A stretch of 64,000 nucleotides of DNA from Chrysoperla carnea. Its lineage: Eukaryota; Arthropoda; Insecta; Neuroptera; Chrysopidae. The stretch lies in assembly GCF_905475395.1 (NCBI RefSeq), contig NC_058342.1, positions 31,144,140-31,208,139 of the forward strand, read 5' to 3'. The notes beneath the pieces are model-generated. The model was not told the origin of the DNA. It did not search any database and worked only from the letters and a program-made list of their open reading frames with translations. Both the position numbers and the translations under genes were made by a program. Positions 24,520 through 37,311 of the stretch are shown here, piece by piece; within the stretch, counting starts at the first letter, position 1; every line of letters starts with the position of its first letter.

Positions 24520-24720
24520 CTCGTAACACGAGGGTTTCTGGGGTCGCTGAACACGAATATCTTGATAGAATTAGTGTCAGAAGTACCGGGTGCAAGAGTA
24601 TCCCCGTCGCCTCCTGAAGTTTTCGAGAAATTCGTCATAGATCATTCGTCATTCTCTAAGACCGATTCCGTCACGATATTCGTGTTCAGCGATCCCAAAA
24701 GCACCCATTTTTCGAACTTT
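24520..24720. repeat. Inverted pair of family F units with a perfect 18-bp arm
   Basis: tcgctgaacacgaatatc at 24544-24561 is exactly mirrored by gatattcgtgttcagcga at 24675-24692. Both belong to the ~140-bp unit seen in tandem in the ARL6IP5 intron. Confidence 0.7.
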
Positions 24721-25515
24721 ATTCCTTCAATTCTATTACAGGAATTATACCTTAATCCTTAATTAGATTACAATACGGTTACGTCACTTCCTAATTACGT
24801 TATAAGACAATGCAAGCTCTAGCGGTAAAAAATTGCAGTAAAATTTCCTTTAACTGATTGCCATTGATTAAACTGTATCTTTGGCTACAAATTGATTACA
24901 ATAAGCGTTATTTTCCACGAGAAAATTCCATATAATTTTCATGATCAGATCGTGTACTATATTAATTAATTAGCATGAGTTATGATGATTTTTCCAACAA
25001 CAAAAAATGTGTACGTTTTTGAATCTCTATATACAATTCGAATTCGATTCTCATCGAAGCTGCATAATTTTCTTGAAAGAAATGTCAATCTCAAAATATT
25101 TTAAATCACAGCAAAGTTTCAATAAACGTGACTACCACACATCCCAAAAATAATCGAAATCGACGATTTGAATCAATATTTTAACACTTTCCTGTTTACA
25201 AACACAGATCAATCAAGTACAATGCGTCCCAAAAGTCACTAGATGATTTTTCATAGTCAATAAAATAATTAAATTTTCCAACGATATCCAAAGACTTTTG
25301 AGACACCTTGTACAGCTGTATCTGTAGGTATATAGAGATAAAATGGAAAGTAATCACTAGGAGTTCACTAATTACGTTCATATATAAAATAAATAATAAA
25401 ATATGGTTTTTGTTGTTGTTGAAATGGGTTTGTGCGTCAAATTTTGGGGCGTAAAATGCAAAAAAAAAAAGATGAATATGTTTATGTCGATGTCGAATGT
25501 GGATTATTTTGAGTT

Positions 25516-28500
25516 TTACCTCCCTTCAAATGTCATGTTCATGCACAACATATGATCACGTTTATCCCCCCAACCACCGTTTCCTTTACGTAACTTTGTT
25601 TTTTTCGTGTTGGTTGTGAACGTTAAAACTAAATGATTTGGATATAGATGTCGACTAGCTGCCTTCAACACTTGTTGTACCTTCGAAATCACTGCCGTTG
25701 ATTCACAATTCTTTTTCTTGTGATGAACGCCACTGGAATTCAAAAAATTCATTCAATCAATAATTAATTAATAATAATAATAATTAATAAGATCATCAGA
25801 GATCTTCGTGTTATGAAAGTGTAAGTTCAGTCGACAGTGTCCCGTCAAGTGTCTCGTCACCCTTCTAAACTGTGCTCTAGTGACTTTCCCGAGCACAGTC
25901 GAATGACCTATCTGTCTGGCTTGTCGTAGCCATTTCTTGATTTGGTAAAATACAGACTAATCAATAATTAAGGAACAAAATGTAAGGATTCTCTTACCAT
26001 TCACCAATATGAAAGACTCTAGGACCTCGAACAACCATTGCATGTAATTTGGAGACTAAACAACTTTGGGAAATATGTTGCAACGACCAATCCCAATTAT
26101 AATCATCGTATTTACAAAAATATCGTGCACATTTTCCAATCTCGGACCATGTGGAACGATTAAAAGCCATACCCATGTTATGTTTGGAACTGATCCATGG
26201 TGTAACTTCCACCTACATAAATAAAGATTCGAATTAAAAATACGGAGATTCAAGAGATCACTCAACTTGATCGAATCATGTCAAATGTCAACCATGCAAG
26301 ATTCATGCGAATTGTTTCATTACCAAACAATTAAAAAGAAAAATTTTCAATAAAATTTTTCCTACATAAAATAAAAAATGAATTCGTGCACAACTTTGTT
26401 TGAATTTTGAAAAAATAATTTTCAATTAGCTTTTAAAAAAAAAAATCAAATAAAATAAAGAACACAGAGGTAGAATTCCTAAAAGGTTTAGCTTTTTGTA
26501 GTGACCTTTTGGTAACGTTGATATATTGATGGGAGAATCTGGTAGCTCCATGAGGGGGGTATGCTTGCCCCACTAGTTATTTGATGTTGTTTCACAGCTT
26601 TCAATGCTTCTTTCTGGAAATTTCATGCATTGTTTCGAAATATTTTTGCCTTCATTACAATTTTTAACAGTATAAAAATATATATATAAATATACAATAA
26701 ATTAGTTCTGTAGGAACACTTTATTTTAGTCGTCAGTACGCATGACCATGGTCCATGGGCGTTATAAATGGGACAAGTCAAAATACAATTAAAAAAAGAA
26801 TATTTGAAAAAAATTTGTCCCAAATGAAAAACTTTCTTTACTAAGCTGAAAACTCCTTGTTTTCAATTCATTTTACGAAAGCTCCCCAAAGATAGGTCCC
26901 CAATTAAAAAAAAAAACATTACCGAATTTATGTCTGTCCGCCTGTCTGTCTGTGTACACGATAACTCAAAAATGAAAAAAGATATCAAGCTGACAAGGTC
27001 AAGCCTCTCTAAAGCTACGCCCGTGGCCCATGATTGTACATGTACATATTAATTAAATCATAATAAAATATATTAAAGGTCTAATAATCAATAATCTAAT
27101 GACCTATTAAGGTCAAGGTCCATTTAATTAATTGTGTTGATTTATCAGCTTAGAAATAAAAATTATTACAATTTATTCATAAATCAATTCGTCCAGAGTT
27201 CTCTAAATACATCCAGACTTTCTACATGTGCACTCTCTTTAGCTGTAGCTTTAAATTTTGGCAATATAGGGGGTGTATCATTTTGGAACACCTTGTATTG
27301 TCGATCATATTCATTCCAAAATCCAAAACCACTATCTAATCCAAAATTGTTGATTCTAGTCTCGAGTAAAACAACAATTTTTTATTTGGATACTAATGTG
27401 AATAAAAAATCAACCTGCTTGTGTGTTTTTCTTTTGAATCAGATCGGATGAAAATCGAAAAATTTATTTGTAAAAATAAAAACGGATGGTTTGGTAGATT
27501 ACGTACCTTTTTTGCATCCCCATAATAGTTGTAAGTTTTTAAATATGTTCCCAATGAGATGATGTTACATTTGGCACACCGTTGTTTACCAGTCTTTTCC
27601 ATTAGTTGTAACACGTGGATAAAATCTTCGGCAACATAATGATCTTCCTCCAAAAATACTACCATACCTAGTTTTTCAACAGAAATTCATTCGTATTTAG
27701 TTAATTTTTCCTCAGGAAAAGTATTTGTGAAATTGAATAAAAGTAAGTATCCACAATTTTCGCTTTTTCTACAAGTTTAAATTAATTACTCGTTACTAAT
27801 TTGGCGACTATTCCACACAGCCGTCAAAAGACAAGCTGAAATATCCCAAAGGCTGAATGAGTCCTTTCCGAACTCAGCTAAAGGGTTGAAAATTGGTATA
27901 TAAGTTGAGTTAGTGCCAATAATATGCCTTTTGGGATGTGTAACTTTTCAGCCTCCTTTTATCCCTTTTTAGGGAATGAAACATGGTTTGGATGGATATT
28001 TGTTACTTAATCACGCTACGAAACCTCCATACATGTTATTTTCACCTGCAGAAATCTGCAGGGCGTTAGATTCAGAATGTTCTGGTCCGAAACCTTGGAT
28101 CCATCTATCCTGGGAGAGATCCCGACGAAGAAGCTGTGAGCTTTCTGTGTGAAGTCTGGCCTCGGCAGAATACTTTAGCTTCATCTGATTTTAATAACGC
28201 CTCCTACCAGAAACGGCCTCGTCTTCGGGCGATTGTTCTCAAAGAGGGCACAGAAGACTCTTGGTTTAGGTGCTAGGGACCCACTTGCGGTACCCCTCTT
28301 TTGTTTTATTTTTATAATTATTACTCAATCACGCCAGAACGGCTGAACGCATCTGGCACAGAGTAACGATAAAAACTCTTAAATCTCTTTTAATCGCGGG
28401 TAATACCACGGGAAAAAGCTAGTGTTTGTATAAATTCTACATATCAAGAAATATCATGAATGGAGGGATGTTAGGAAGAGAATTATTGATGACAGTTTTA

Positions 28501-30646
28501 ACGTCATCGACGGCGTAGAAATAAGCAGATTTTCAACGTTTACCAAGTCGAACAACAGAATAAAATCTTACCGGTATGATATCTCGTGATTTCTAACTGA
28601 TTAAAGACACGATTCGCTTTCCACCACCAATGATGTTTCGTTTGGGTAAACTTCGCCTCTCGATAATGTCCATACAAATCTGGATACAACGCATTCTTAC
28701 AATTAAGTATCATAGCCCTAGAAAGTAAAATGCAATTTTTAGACCAAATTTCAAATAAATGTCACTGTGAATGAACGGAACTTACTGTTCTTGTTTAATA
28801 TCACGTGGACAATCTTCGGGATCTTCGCCAGGGAACTCATGTGGATGTGTTTGTATTGAATATGGATAAAAGATTTGCATAACTTTACAAAAATCTATGC
28901 TTTGGACTAGTTCAATAATTTCCAAATTATAAAAGTCATGTGAAAATACGATTAACGCTTTTTCAATTCCACGCACTTGAGCTAAACTTACAATTAAATG
29001 ACGCAAATATGTTGTGCGTGTATGTACCTGAAACCAATCACAATCACAATCATTTATACAATTTTAAAGGTCTATTTTCATGATGACGCTCGAAGTTCAG
29101 TTTGAGCGTCAAATTGGGTCACGTGATTAGTTTAAGCCGTGATGCCACCTGGATGACAAAAAAACATTACAGCGTCAAATCGTAAAAAGCTAAACATTGT
29201 TGAGCTTTTTTTTTCATCAGGATGGTAGACGCCTGGTCTTCGGGTGGCAGGTCTTTCTCAAGAAGGACACAGAGGACTCTTGGTCTAAATGATAGGGATC
29301 CACTAGGGATTCTTTGAAAATTCTAACTAGATAAAGTCCCTTACAATCGATATGGATTTTAATAGATTTGATTAGATATGAATGACGTACCTGAATCACA
29401 ATGATTACAGAATCGTTCTGTAATGGACCAAACAGATCTTCATTATAAACTAATTGCATATCGTTGTAATGTGCGATGTGTCTTCTAATCTCTGATATAT
29501 TTAAATTGGCATACTGTGCGATTCCAGAACCGTTTATACCTTTCAAAAATAATTACAAAACAATTATAATCAAAATGTCAAAATCGATTCACATTTTTTT
29601 AAATTTAACTAGATATGCAAGGATATATAAAAATATAAGTTTGTCCATGACATCAAAACAAAATTATAATTTATCATTTGATGAACAGAGACGACTATAG
29701 TTATTGATGATTGAAGAGAGATATCTATATTATCAAATTTATAAACATCTCTTGCATACAATATATTGTACTTTTTGGAGTTGCGTGGTATTGTAAAGCT
29801 AAAAATAACATACTACTTGACTACAAAGCATGTATTTGGTTTAAATATATGAAACGTGCAATAAACCAAAACTTTTTTACAATACTGTAGGCAAACAAAC
29901 ACCTTAGTCAAGTAATGAGTTATTTTTAGCTTTACAATACCACGCAACTACAAAAATATATAATATATTGTGTACAAGAGATGCTTATAAATTTGATAAT
30001 ATAGATATCTCTCTTCAATCATCACTACTCAAACTATAGTCGTCTCTGTTCATCAAATGATGGATCTTCGATAAACTCATAATTAAATTCAAATTTTGTT
30101 TTTATTTGATCGACAACCTTATATTTTTTTGGTATTATTGTAAACTACAAGATCGTCAAAATATTTTTGATAGTTTTTTATCACACTCTATAGATTTTTT
30201 GATATTGAAATATCTATTTGAAAAGGAAAAACCTATATGATTCATCATTTTTTCAGCCAACTTTGAACGATAAAATAATAATAAAAAACTTGATGACTTA
30301 AGAATTTTTTGTGATTTTTGGAAATTTTGTTTATCAAAAAATGTATTTATAAAGTTTTATGGAAATTCCCAGTATTATTCAATCCTTGCATTAATCAAAT
30401 ATAAATTTAAGAAGAACGGGCGATGAAGGAGTACTTACTTGGTTTCGATGTTAAGAATTTATGTAGAACAGATGGCACCATACTAAATATGAATGCGTTT
30501 GAATAATTTTCAGCATTACCATTGTGCGAATAATTTGATGAATTATTACCCAAATTAAATACGTGTAATTGTATCCATAAAAATGCTACGAAAAATATAC
30601 ACACCAATATACGTATCCAAGAGATTGTCGCACGTTTTCGAACCAT
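25516..30646 (-). CDS. MGAT2: Alpha-1,6-mannosyl-glycoprotein 2-beta-N-acetylglucosaminyltransferase (GnT-II)
   Basis: Golgi glycosyltransferase (family GT16) that adds beta-1,2-GlcNAc from UDP-GlcNAc to the alpha-1,6 mannose arm, the step committing N-glycans to the complex type. Seven coding exons on the minus strand, all GT-AG and in frame: 30439-30646, 29391-29539, 28786-29027, 28572-28717, 27507-27667, 25998-26212, 25516-25732. The product is 445 residues, against 447 in human. A type II anchor lies at about residues 10-30 (ISWIRILVCIFFVAFLWIQL), followed by an Asn-rich stem with N-glycosylation sequons (NSS, NYS). The catalytic part contains YLRHLIVSLAQVRGIEKALI, FSHDFYNLEI, HHWWWKANRVF, the metal-binding acidic motif FLEEDHYV, TPWISSKHNMGMAFNRSTW, DDYNWDWSLQ and the C-terminal GGWGDKRDHMLC, all family hallmarks. 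A polypyrimidine tract and AG near 30724 suggest that 30647-30723 is the 3' part of a 5'UTR exon. GTG at 30649 just before the ATG is not needed as a start. Introns carry LINE fragments and a large inverted repeat. Confidence 0.96.
25795..25950 (-). pseudogene. LINE fragment inside MGAT2 intron 6
   Basis: An uninterrupted minus-strand frame reads KWLRQARQIGHSTVLGKVTR then AQFRRVTRHLTGHCRLNLHF. It is homologous to the LINE fragment at 11170-11465. It lies between coding exons 6 and 7 in the same orientation as the host gene. It is followed at 25760-25795 by an (AAT)n-like run, possibly the retroposon tail. Confidence 0.65.
28050..28330 (+). pseudogene. LINE 3' fragment inside MGAT2 intron 4, antisense to the host
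   Basis: DNA related to the reverse complement of 11170-11290 (ggtccgaaaccttggatcca, cgaagaagctgtgagcttt) continues into the LINE 3' end: gagggcacagaagactcttg, gtttaggtgctagggaccca. Frames are broken. Confidence 0.6.
29214..29310 (+). pseudogene. LINE 3'-end fragment inside MGAT2 intron 2
   Basis: A short copy of the same 3' end: ctggtcttcgggtggcaggt, aaggacacagaggactcttg, then gatagggatccactaggg. It is 5'-truncated, as is usual for LINE copies. Confidence 0.6.
29643..30391. repeat. Head-to-head pair of family C copies in MGAT2 intron 1
   Basis: 29643-29903 is a minus-oriented family C copy ending at its 5' end (aaacaaacacctt). It is followed at once by a plus-oriented copy (29904-30391) starting within the element. 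As a result 29670-29840 and 29910-30060 are near-perfect reverse complements of each other, about 150 bases each, with a ~70-base loop. The right end (attattcaatccttgcat) stops about 48 bases before coding exon 1. Confidence 0.8.
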
Positions 30647-32317
30647 CACTAATGTTCTGCACTGTTCTTATTGGAGATCGCACTGATTATTTGGTCATCC
30701 GTACATGGAGTGACCCTTCTTCACTGCAATCAAAGAAAAAACACCAAACTTAATCACAACACACTTAAAAATTAAAAAACTTTTTGTCAAAATGTTTCTA
30801 AATACTTAATATCTATTTCTTATTTAACTGTTTCAGATAACCCAAAGACCTACGTTTTTTTCGGGATATCAATGGGTCAAATTAGGGTCAAACATTTTTT
30901 TAACTATAAATAAATCAAATATATGTCTCTCTTCCTCAAAACGATTTAAATTAAGAAAAATATTTTTGACAACAAGGTCTTTTTCAAAAAGCATAAGGAT
31001 CTGGGTCTTTCCTCAGTCAAACCCAAAATATTTTTTAACGTCTGTATAAAGAAGTTAATTCTTTCGTTTTAAAATATTTTTTGAGAAAGAAATACACAAA
31101 TTTTTCCTTAAAATTTTCTACAGTCTATTTGACTTTACGCTCATTATCGCTTTAGGAAAAATCTACGTTTTTTGGCGGCCAGAGAAACGGTTTTAGCAAG
31201 TTTAAAAGTAGTGCGAGATTTTATTATAACCCATCAGACCACTACGCAAGAGTTAGGTCATAAAGTCGATAAGAAACAAGTGAAAAACAAACAATTGACT
31301 GAGTTAATTGTTGAATACCATGTATAGATAGAGTTGATTACGCAATCGTTTGTTTTAACGTCATGTAATTAAAGAAAGGTAGCCACTTTTATATAGTCAC
31401 AATCCTGTATACAAGATGTCCCACGGCGACCGCACATTAAAAGTTTTCTGGAGAACCAGACATAATAGAAATCCGAGTTAAATTGTGCCAAAAATCATTT
31501 TTTTAAATGGGACCTTCAGTTTTTTATTCCCCACAAATTGTTAATACAAAATTATAGATGGCGATCATTTCCAATAAAAAAAGCATCCCTGTGATCTCTT
31601 TCAACGAGCTTCTTACTAAATTAGCAAAGGTACTAAAAAAAATATTAAAAATCAATTTTTCAAAAAGCACATACGATTTTATACACTTCCCGTAAAAGAA
31701 GAATAAATAAAGCCCAGATCTTTTAATTAAGTCCTACGAAAAATGATCCAGAAAAATTTAGATCTTCTAATTATCACAACACATTTGCACTCAAAATAAA
31801 TTAAAATTGGAAAGCAATTTTTTACACGTTTTGGAGAACTCCAAAATTTAGATCTTTTGGCAATGATAAAACTTTAAGATCCAAACTACCTGCCAAAAGA
31901 CTTGGATCCTCTGGTTAATCAAACACTGTACACTGTGACCGAGGATTCATTGAGTAAATTAAAGTATTCGCGCGTCGGACTGATATTAAAGTTTGTTTTA
32001 TTTGGACTAGAATATTAAAATAGGTAAAATTTAAAATTGCCACTATTTTTTATTGGTTTTTATTTTTTTGTGTTATCTGGAATGCAACTCATTTACAATT
32101 GAACTAAAAGCTAAAAGTATACGAATCACGCTTATAAATCAAAGTTGATTCAAATTAGTATGAACTCAAAGTCAATTCACTTCACACTTAATTAAATGCT
32201 AATTATTTATAACTTAAATGCTAATTTAATTTTAATCAAAATCGACAGTTGCATCGTGATATGACATGAGACATCGCTTTTAATGACAAATCGATTTATT
32301 ACAAACAACTACAAGTA

Positions 32318-32674
32318 AAATTTACAAAATTTGAAAAACCCCGACAAATTTTTCGGATAAGGAACCCTAAACTCGCACTTGAAACATATCTAAGAACACT
32401 CATCCATTAAATTACCTTTTTTTTAAAGCCTTTTCCAAGCTAAGCCGATTTTGAAGATCATCGCCAATTTTTTAGTTTCTTCGGGTATGGAACCCTAAAC
32501 TCACACTTGAAACATAGCTAAGAACACTTTCCATTAAATTACCTTTCAAACGAAACCAAAAAAATCAAAATCGGTTCATCCGTTTAGGCGCTACGATGCC
32601 ACAGACAGATAGACACACAGACACACATATATAGCGATCAAACTTATAACACCCCGTTTTTTAAGTCGGGGGTT
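32318..32674 (+). repeat. Dispersed repeat family D, fullest copy
   Basis: Starts acaagtaaaatttacaaaat and aaccccgacaaatttttcgg. It contains two tandem blocks with ggaaccctaaactc (32341-32450 and 32480-32550), then aaatcggttcatccgtttag, ggcgctacgatgccacagac, tatatagcgatcaaacttat, and ends gtcgggggtt, which mirrors the aaccccgac start. Confidence 0.7.
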
Positions 32675-33119
32675 AACAAACTGAATCTAAATATAAACAC
32701 GTAAATAAACCGTCTGTAACAACATCGATAAACCGGTTATAGCGACCGACTATTTTATGCCTTATAAACGTTGAGGCTTAACATTCGGGACTGACGGGGT
32801 TATAGCCCTGGCCTCTCGGACACCATTACGAGTCAGTATGAATTATGTATAAAGAATTATTAGTCAATTGTTTTATTGCGAATTTCAAATTTTTATTTAT
32901 AAAGAAAAGGTTTAATTCTTTTATAAGTTCTATAAATTTTCAATAGATGGCGATGAGAGTTACACAATTTCCCCTCAAGCAAACTTATTTTTATTTTGTG
33001 AAAGTATTCAAAAGATGGCATAATGTGTTTTAATTTCAGAGTTATCTCATAACTTCTATGGATTTCCAATAGATGACAGGTGATGAGCTTATATAATTTT
33101 TGACTTATGCCGTTCATTT

Positions 33120-33365
33120 ACGAACTTGACCTCACTTTTGACGTCTTCAGCACGCTATAAAAATTTCAGACCGATATCTCTTTTCGTTTTTTAGTTCTCG
33201 TATTGACAGACAGACGGACAAACGGAAATGGACTAATTAGATGATTTTATGAACACCTATACCCAAAGTATTGTTTGTATCATCAATATTTCTAAGCGTT
33301 ACAAACTTTTGAGTTAAATTAGTATACTTTGATATATATTTCATATAAACAGAGTATAATATACA
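33120..33365 (+). repeat. Dispersed repeat family A copy
   Basis: Contains acgaacttgacctcactttt, gatatctcttttcgtttttt, gacagacagacggacaaacg, gtatcatcaatatttctaag and the tatttcatataaacagagta end block. Confidence 0.65.
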
Positions 33366-34064
33366 TAAAGACATTCTAAAATAGTTAGTAAAAAATGTTC
33401 AAATCATTTGAAATCGACAATAATTAATGCATAATGAAAAATAAACCATAAGTTCGTATAACTTTTGAGATAAAATTTTGATAAACAGTACCAGCATGTT
33501 GCTATTTACAACACGACTCAAATTTCAAAATATTTAATTATTATGATACAATTTTAATATATTTTAATTGTTAGATCAATTTTCTACAAACAAAAAATCT
33601 ATCAAATTTCAAAAAAATATTTTATTCAAATTCAATATGTTATCTATAACCGGTCAAGAGTGATTTGTGCTTACACAATTAAGGTTCCGTACAACAGAAA
33701 GAGAAATATTTTGTTGTCAAATTTATTGTGATTTTAGCGATAATCTTTGCAAAAATGATCAACAAAATGTATTCCTGTTTTTCGATTAAGAAATAGAGCT
33801 CGAAAAATACAAAAATCCAGTGGGACAAATAGTTTTCGAGGTATGGTCTGAAACAGCTCTAATATCCATCTTTTCATATACAATTTTCAATCAAGAATTC
33901 TAGGGTTCTTGAAAGTCTTAGGTATACGAATCAGTGAACGGATTTCGTTGCTCATATTTTGCAAACTCAATTCCTTTCTGAACCTGGTCTAATTTATTTA
34001 AGCCTTACTACATATTTGGGTATGGAACTCGAACAGATAAAAAATTTTTATTAACAGCAATTCT

Positions 34065-34452
34065 AGTACACATAGAACTCACTTAAAGCGTTTAACACGA
34101 TTTATTTTAGTAATAACAGACGTAAATTGATAAATATAAAAAAACTTAATTTCTAGAACCGTATTCTAAATATTTGGCTACGGGACCCTAACAAAGTAAA
34201 AATCATGAATAAATTCAAAAATTAGTACACTTAGAATCCACTAGAAGCGTTTAACTCGTTTTATTTTGGTAATAACAGACGTAAATTTTGGACAAATATA
34301 AAAAAAATTAATTTCTAAGACCGTATTCTAAATGCTATAAAATATAAATAAATATTTGGCTACGGAATCCTAACAAAGTAAAAATCATGAATAAATTCAA
34401 AAATTAGTACACTTAGAATCCACTAGAAGCGTTTAACTCGATTTATTTTGAT
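34065..34452 (+). repeat. Tandem repeat, ~160-185-bp unit, about 2.3 copies
   Basis: Units share agtacacttagaatccacta, gaagcgtttaactcg, taataacagacgtaaatt, ccgtattctaaat and ggctacgg(g/a)a(c/t)cctaac. Copies start at 34065, 34226 and 34408. The second carries an extra ~25-base insert (gctataaaatataaataa). Confidence 0.8.
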
Positions 34453-36189
34453 TCTAAGTAATAAATGATCTCCAGATTTTGGAGTCTTCTCCAAATTCTT
34501 GTATGAAAAATATCAAAAACATACCTGTGTACTTTAAAAAATCAATTTTTATGGTTCGTATTCCAAATTTAACGGGAGATAGTGCACGAAAAATACTTCG
34601 AAACAATTAATCACAAAAAGATTTATTTTTTTTTATCAAAATGATTAAAAATTGACTTTGATAGACTCAAGTTCAAAACTGAATGCCTTGGAATTAATCT
34701 TAAAAGCCACAAGTTCCGTGTTAAAACTTTTATTGGGGACTAATAAACAATAATTCAGGCACGTATTTATCAATTTAAAATATATAAATAAACATTTTCT
34801 CTCACCTAATTCGAAAACAACTATCCATTTTGCACAAAAATGTTTTGGATTCATTCCATGGTTAACGAACGAATAATTATAATTGTGCTACAAAACTGGA
34901 AAACAAAATTAAAAACTGAAATGAGTACCAAGGTTAATTAAAAATTCTAAAACTACTTTCACTTAAAAAATTATTTATGCATACAATTAGATACAAAAGT
35001 AACTAATTAGTAATCAATTAATTATTAATTTGGTTATGAATTTGAACTATTTTTAATATTTTAATTACCACGGAACTGTCTTTAATTTAACTGTCATCTT
35101 CAGATGTTTATGTTTATTTCGATGTTTCTATTTCTATTACTGTTCTATTCTTACAGTGACAGTCACACACATCAATCTGTTTTCATTGTAATGAATATAT
35201 TCCAGAAAATTTCCCACTCAATTATCACAGTTTTTATTTTAAATTTTAAAATTGAAATTAATTTAACGTAAAAAAAAAAAACAAATTTTGTTTTATTCGA
35301 TTCTTCGATCACAATATCCTTGGTTTATTTATTTTTTATTAAATGTCAGCATATCTATGACTTATGTAGGAATTGTGCAAATAAAACATCGAAACACCGA
35401 ATGTTTATATAGAACGCAGATGCGAATATTACGAAATTAGTTCGAACTTTATAGAGTGTATAGCGGGGTTTTTAAAAATTTTTTCTCGAATACATATTCA
35501 TTTTGTTCGATTTCATTTTGAATTTACCGCCATATTTTGATTTTTTTTAAGGATGTATTCAAATAGTTTTTTAAAAATCGATATCGACAGAGTTCATTCA
35601 TAAAGTTCTACTAAATTCAGAATAAGTTAAATTCGAAATCAATATAATGTTAGATTTATTTGAAAATAATAAATTTATGAAAATTAAAAATTACCACATT
35701 TTCGATGTTTTACATTTAATTCATAAAATCCCAATAACTAGACGGTAGAATTTCGATGTATTTATATCATAATTCTGCTAATTAAAAATTATATGGGTAC
35801 AGAACGTTAGAATTTGTTCTCCTATTTATGTAGCGAATAAACTTAAGGTCCCTCAACATCGATTCAACTGTAGGATTTTGATTGACCTTAAAAGGGAAAT
35901 TACCTAGGTCAATTTACAATGTGTCATCTTCTCTGTCACTTTCCAGCTCTTGCTACGAGCAGACGGACTCACTTGAGCCAACCTTTGATGACTTCTCCGA
36001 CCTGAAATCCGTTAACGTCAAAGCAACCAACCCTTGTGTCAATTTACGCACAATCTGAATATAAAAACAGGAAAAAATTTGAATTTTTCGTAAAGCTACA
36101 GCTGTTTGTAAATTATCATCATTAAGAAGTAACAGCAACCGTAAAGATATTTCAAATTAAACTATTTTTAAAACATGTTCTCCTGGTAG

Positions 36190-36765
36190 TAATTTCTGGT
36201 GATTGTAAATCTACAGTATTGTAAAAAAGTTTTGGTTTATTGCACGGTACATACATATAAATCAAATACATGCTTTGTATAGTCAAGTTATGAGTTATTT
36301 TTGGCTTTACAATACCACGCAACTACAAAAATATATAATATATTGTGTGAAAGAGATGTTTATAAATTTGATAATATAGATATCTCTCTTCAATTATTAA
36401 TAAACTAACTATCGTCTGTTCATCAAATAATGGATCTTCGATGAACTCATAGTTAAATTAAAATTTTGTTTTGATATCATCGACAATCTTTTATTTTTAT
36501 GGTATTAGTATAAACTACAAGATTGTCTAAGTATTTTAGATAATTTTTTATCACACCCTTTTTTGATATAGAAATATCCAATGGAAAAGGATTCTTATAT
36601 GAGTCATCATTTTTCCAGTCAACTTTGAACGATAAAATAATAATAAAAATCCCGATGACGTAGGACTTTTTTGTGATTTTTGGACTTAGTTAATCAAAAA
36701 ATGTATTTATAAAGTTTTATTTAAATCCCTAGTATTATTCAATCCTTGCATATCTCCTTAAATAA
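36190..36765 (+). repeat. Dispersed repeat family C, near-full copy
   Basis: Runs from ggtgattgtaaatctacagt through ttttggtttattgcacggta, gctttacaataccacgcaac, tggatcttcgatgaactcat and gttttatttaaatccctagt to ttcaatccttgcatatctcc. No coding capacity. Confidence 0.75.
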
Positions 36766-37311
36766 ATTTTTTTATTTTTTTCACCACTTTTCTAGAAAAT
36801 TTGTTGTTATTTTTAGCCACGGGTGCGGAATTCCCCACGGGTCGAGCTAGTTATAGTAACTTTTATTTGAATTAGAAAAACTGAAAAATAAAATTTATAG
36901 GATCCAAAGAAAAGCCCAATATTTTTAAAGAAAAATTTTCATATATTTTTTTTTCAATAATCTATTTTGCTTACATGTTCAAAATGTCAACAGAGGTCGA
37001 AATAATTAAAGATTCGTTTTTTTGGATAAGTAACAAAAAGTAGGGATCAAAAAAATCCATAACCACAATGACATTGGAAGGTCAAAAAGTGAATCCACAT
37101 TGATTCTTACAGGTTAACAATTAACATCACTTTTCATAAATCTAAATACATCATTTATGGGAGTGTACAGGAGGATGCAGGGGTAGGAGGGTTTAATTCA
37201 GGAGACAAGGTACATAAAAAAAAACAACAAAAAACAACTTGCATTTTTTTTTGTAAAAATTTGCATTTTTATATGATTTGATGATTTTTAAGTCTATATT
37301 TTAGGATAAAA

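Larger units (their letters stand above)
18012..25515. other. Intergenic region between ARL6IP5 and MGAT2 (convergent)
   Basis: The two genes face each other across ~7.5 kb. No coding exon was recognised. Contents are the single family F unit near 18600, AT-rich unique sequence, the Penelope-motif inverted pair (20997-21245), a hAT-like element (22193-22887), a family D end (23866-23945) and an inverted family F pair (24520-24720). Confidence 0.55.
30724..37311. other. Intergenic region between MGAT2 and SGT
   Basis: This lies upstream of MGAT2 and downstream of SGT, both on the minus strand, so it must hold the MGAT2 promoter and a 5' non-coding exon; neither is clearly marked. Contents are AT-rich unique DNA, a partial family A-associated block (31270-31400), family D (32318-32674), family A (33120-33365), a tandem array (34065-34452), a family E fossil (35920-36030) and family C (36190-36765). 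No coding exon was recognised. Confidence 0.55.

Noticed and set aside
30646-30649. GTG at 30649 as the MGAT2 start
   Set aside because: An ATG follows in frame at 30646, gives a normal type II anchor, and GTG starts are not expected in a nuclear animal gene.
32318-32674. Family D as a typical terminal-inverted-repeat transposon
   Set aside because: aaccccgac and gtcgggggtt are mirrored, but all copies share sequence beyond the left end, so these are probably not the true termini.
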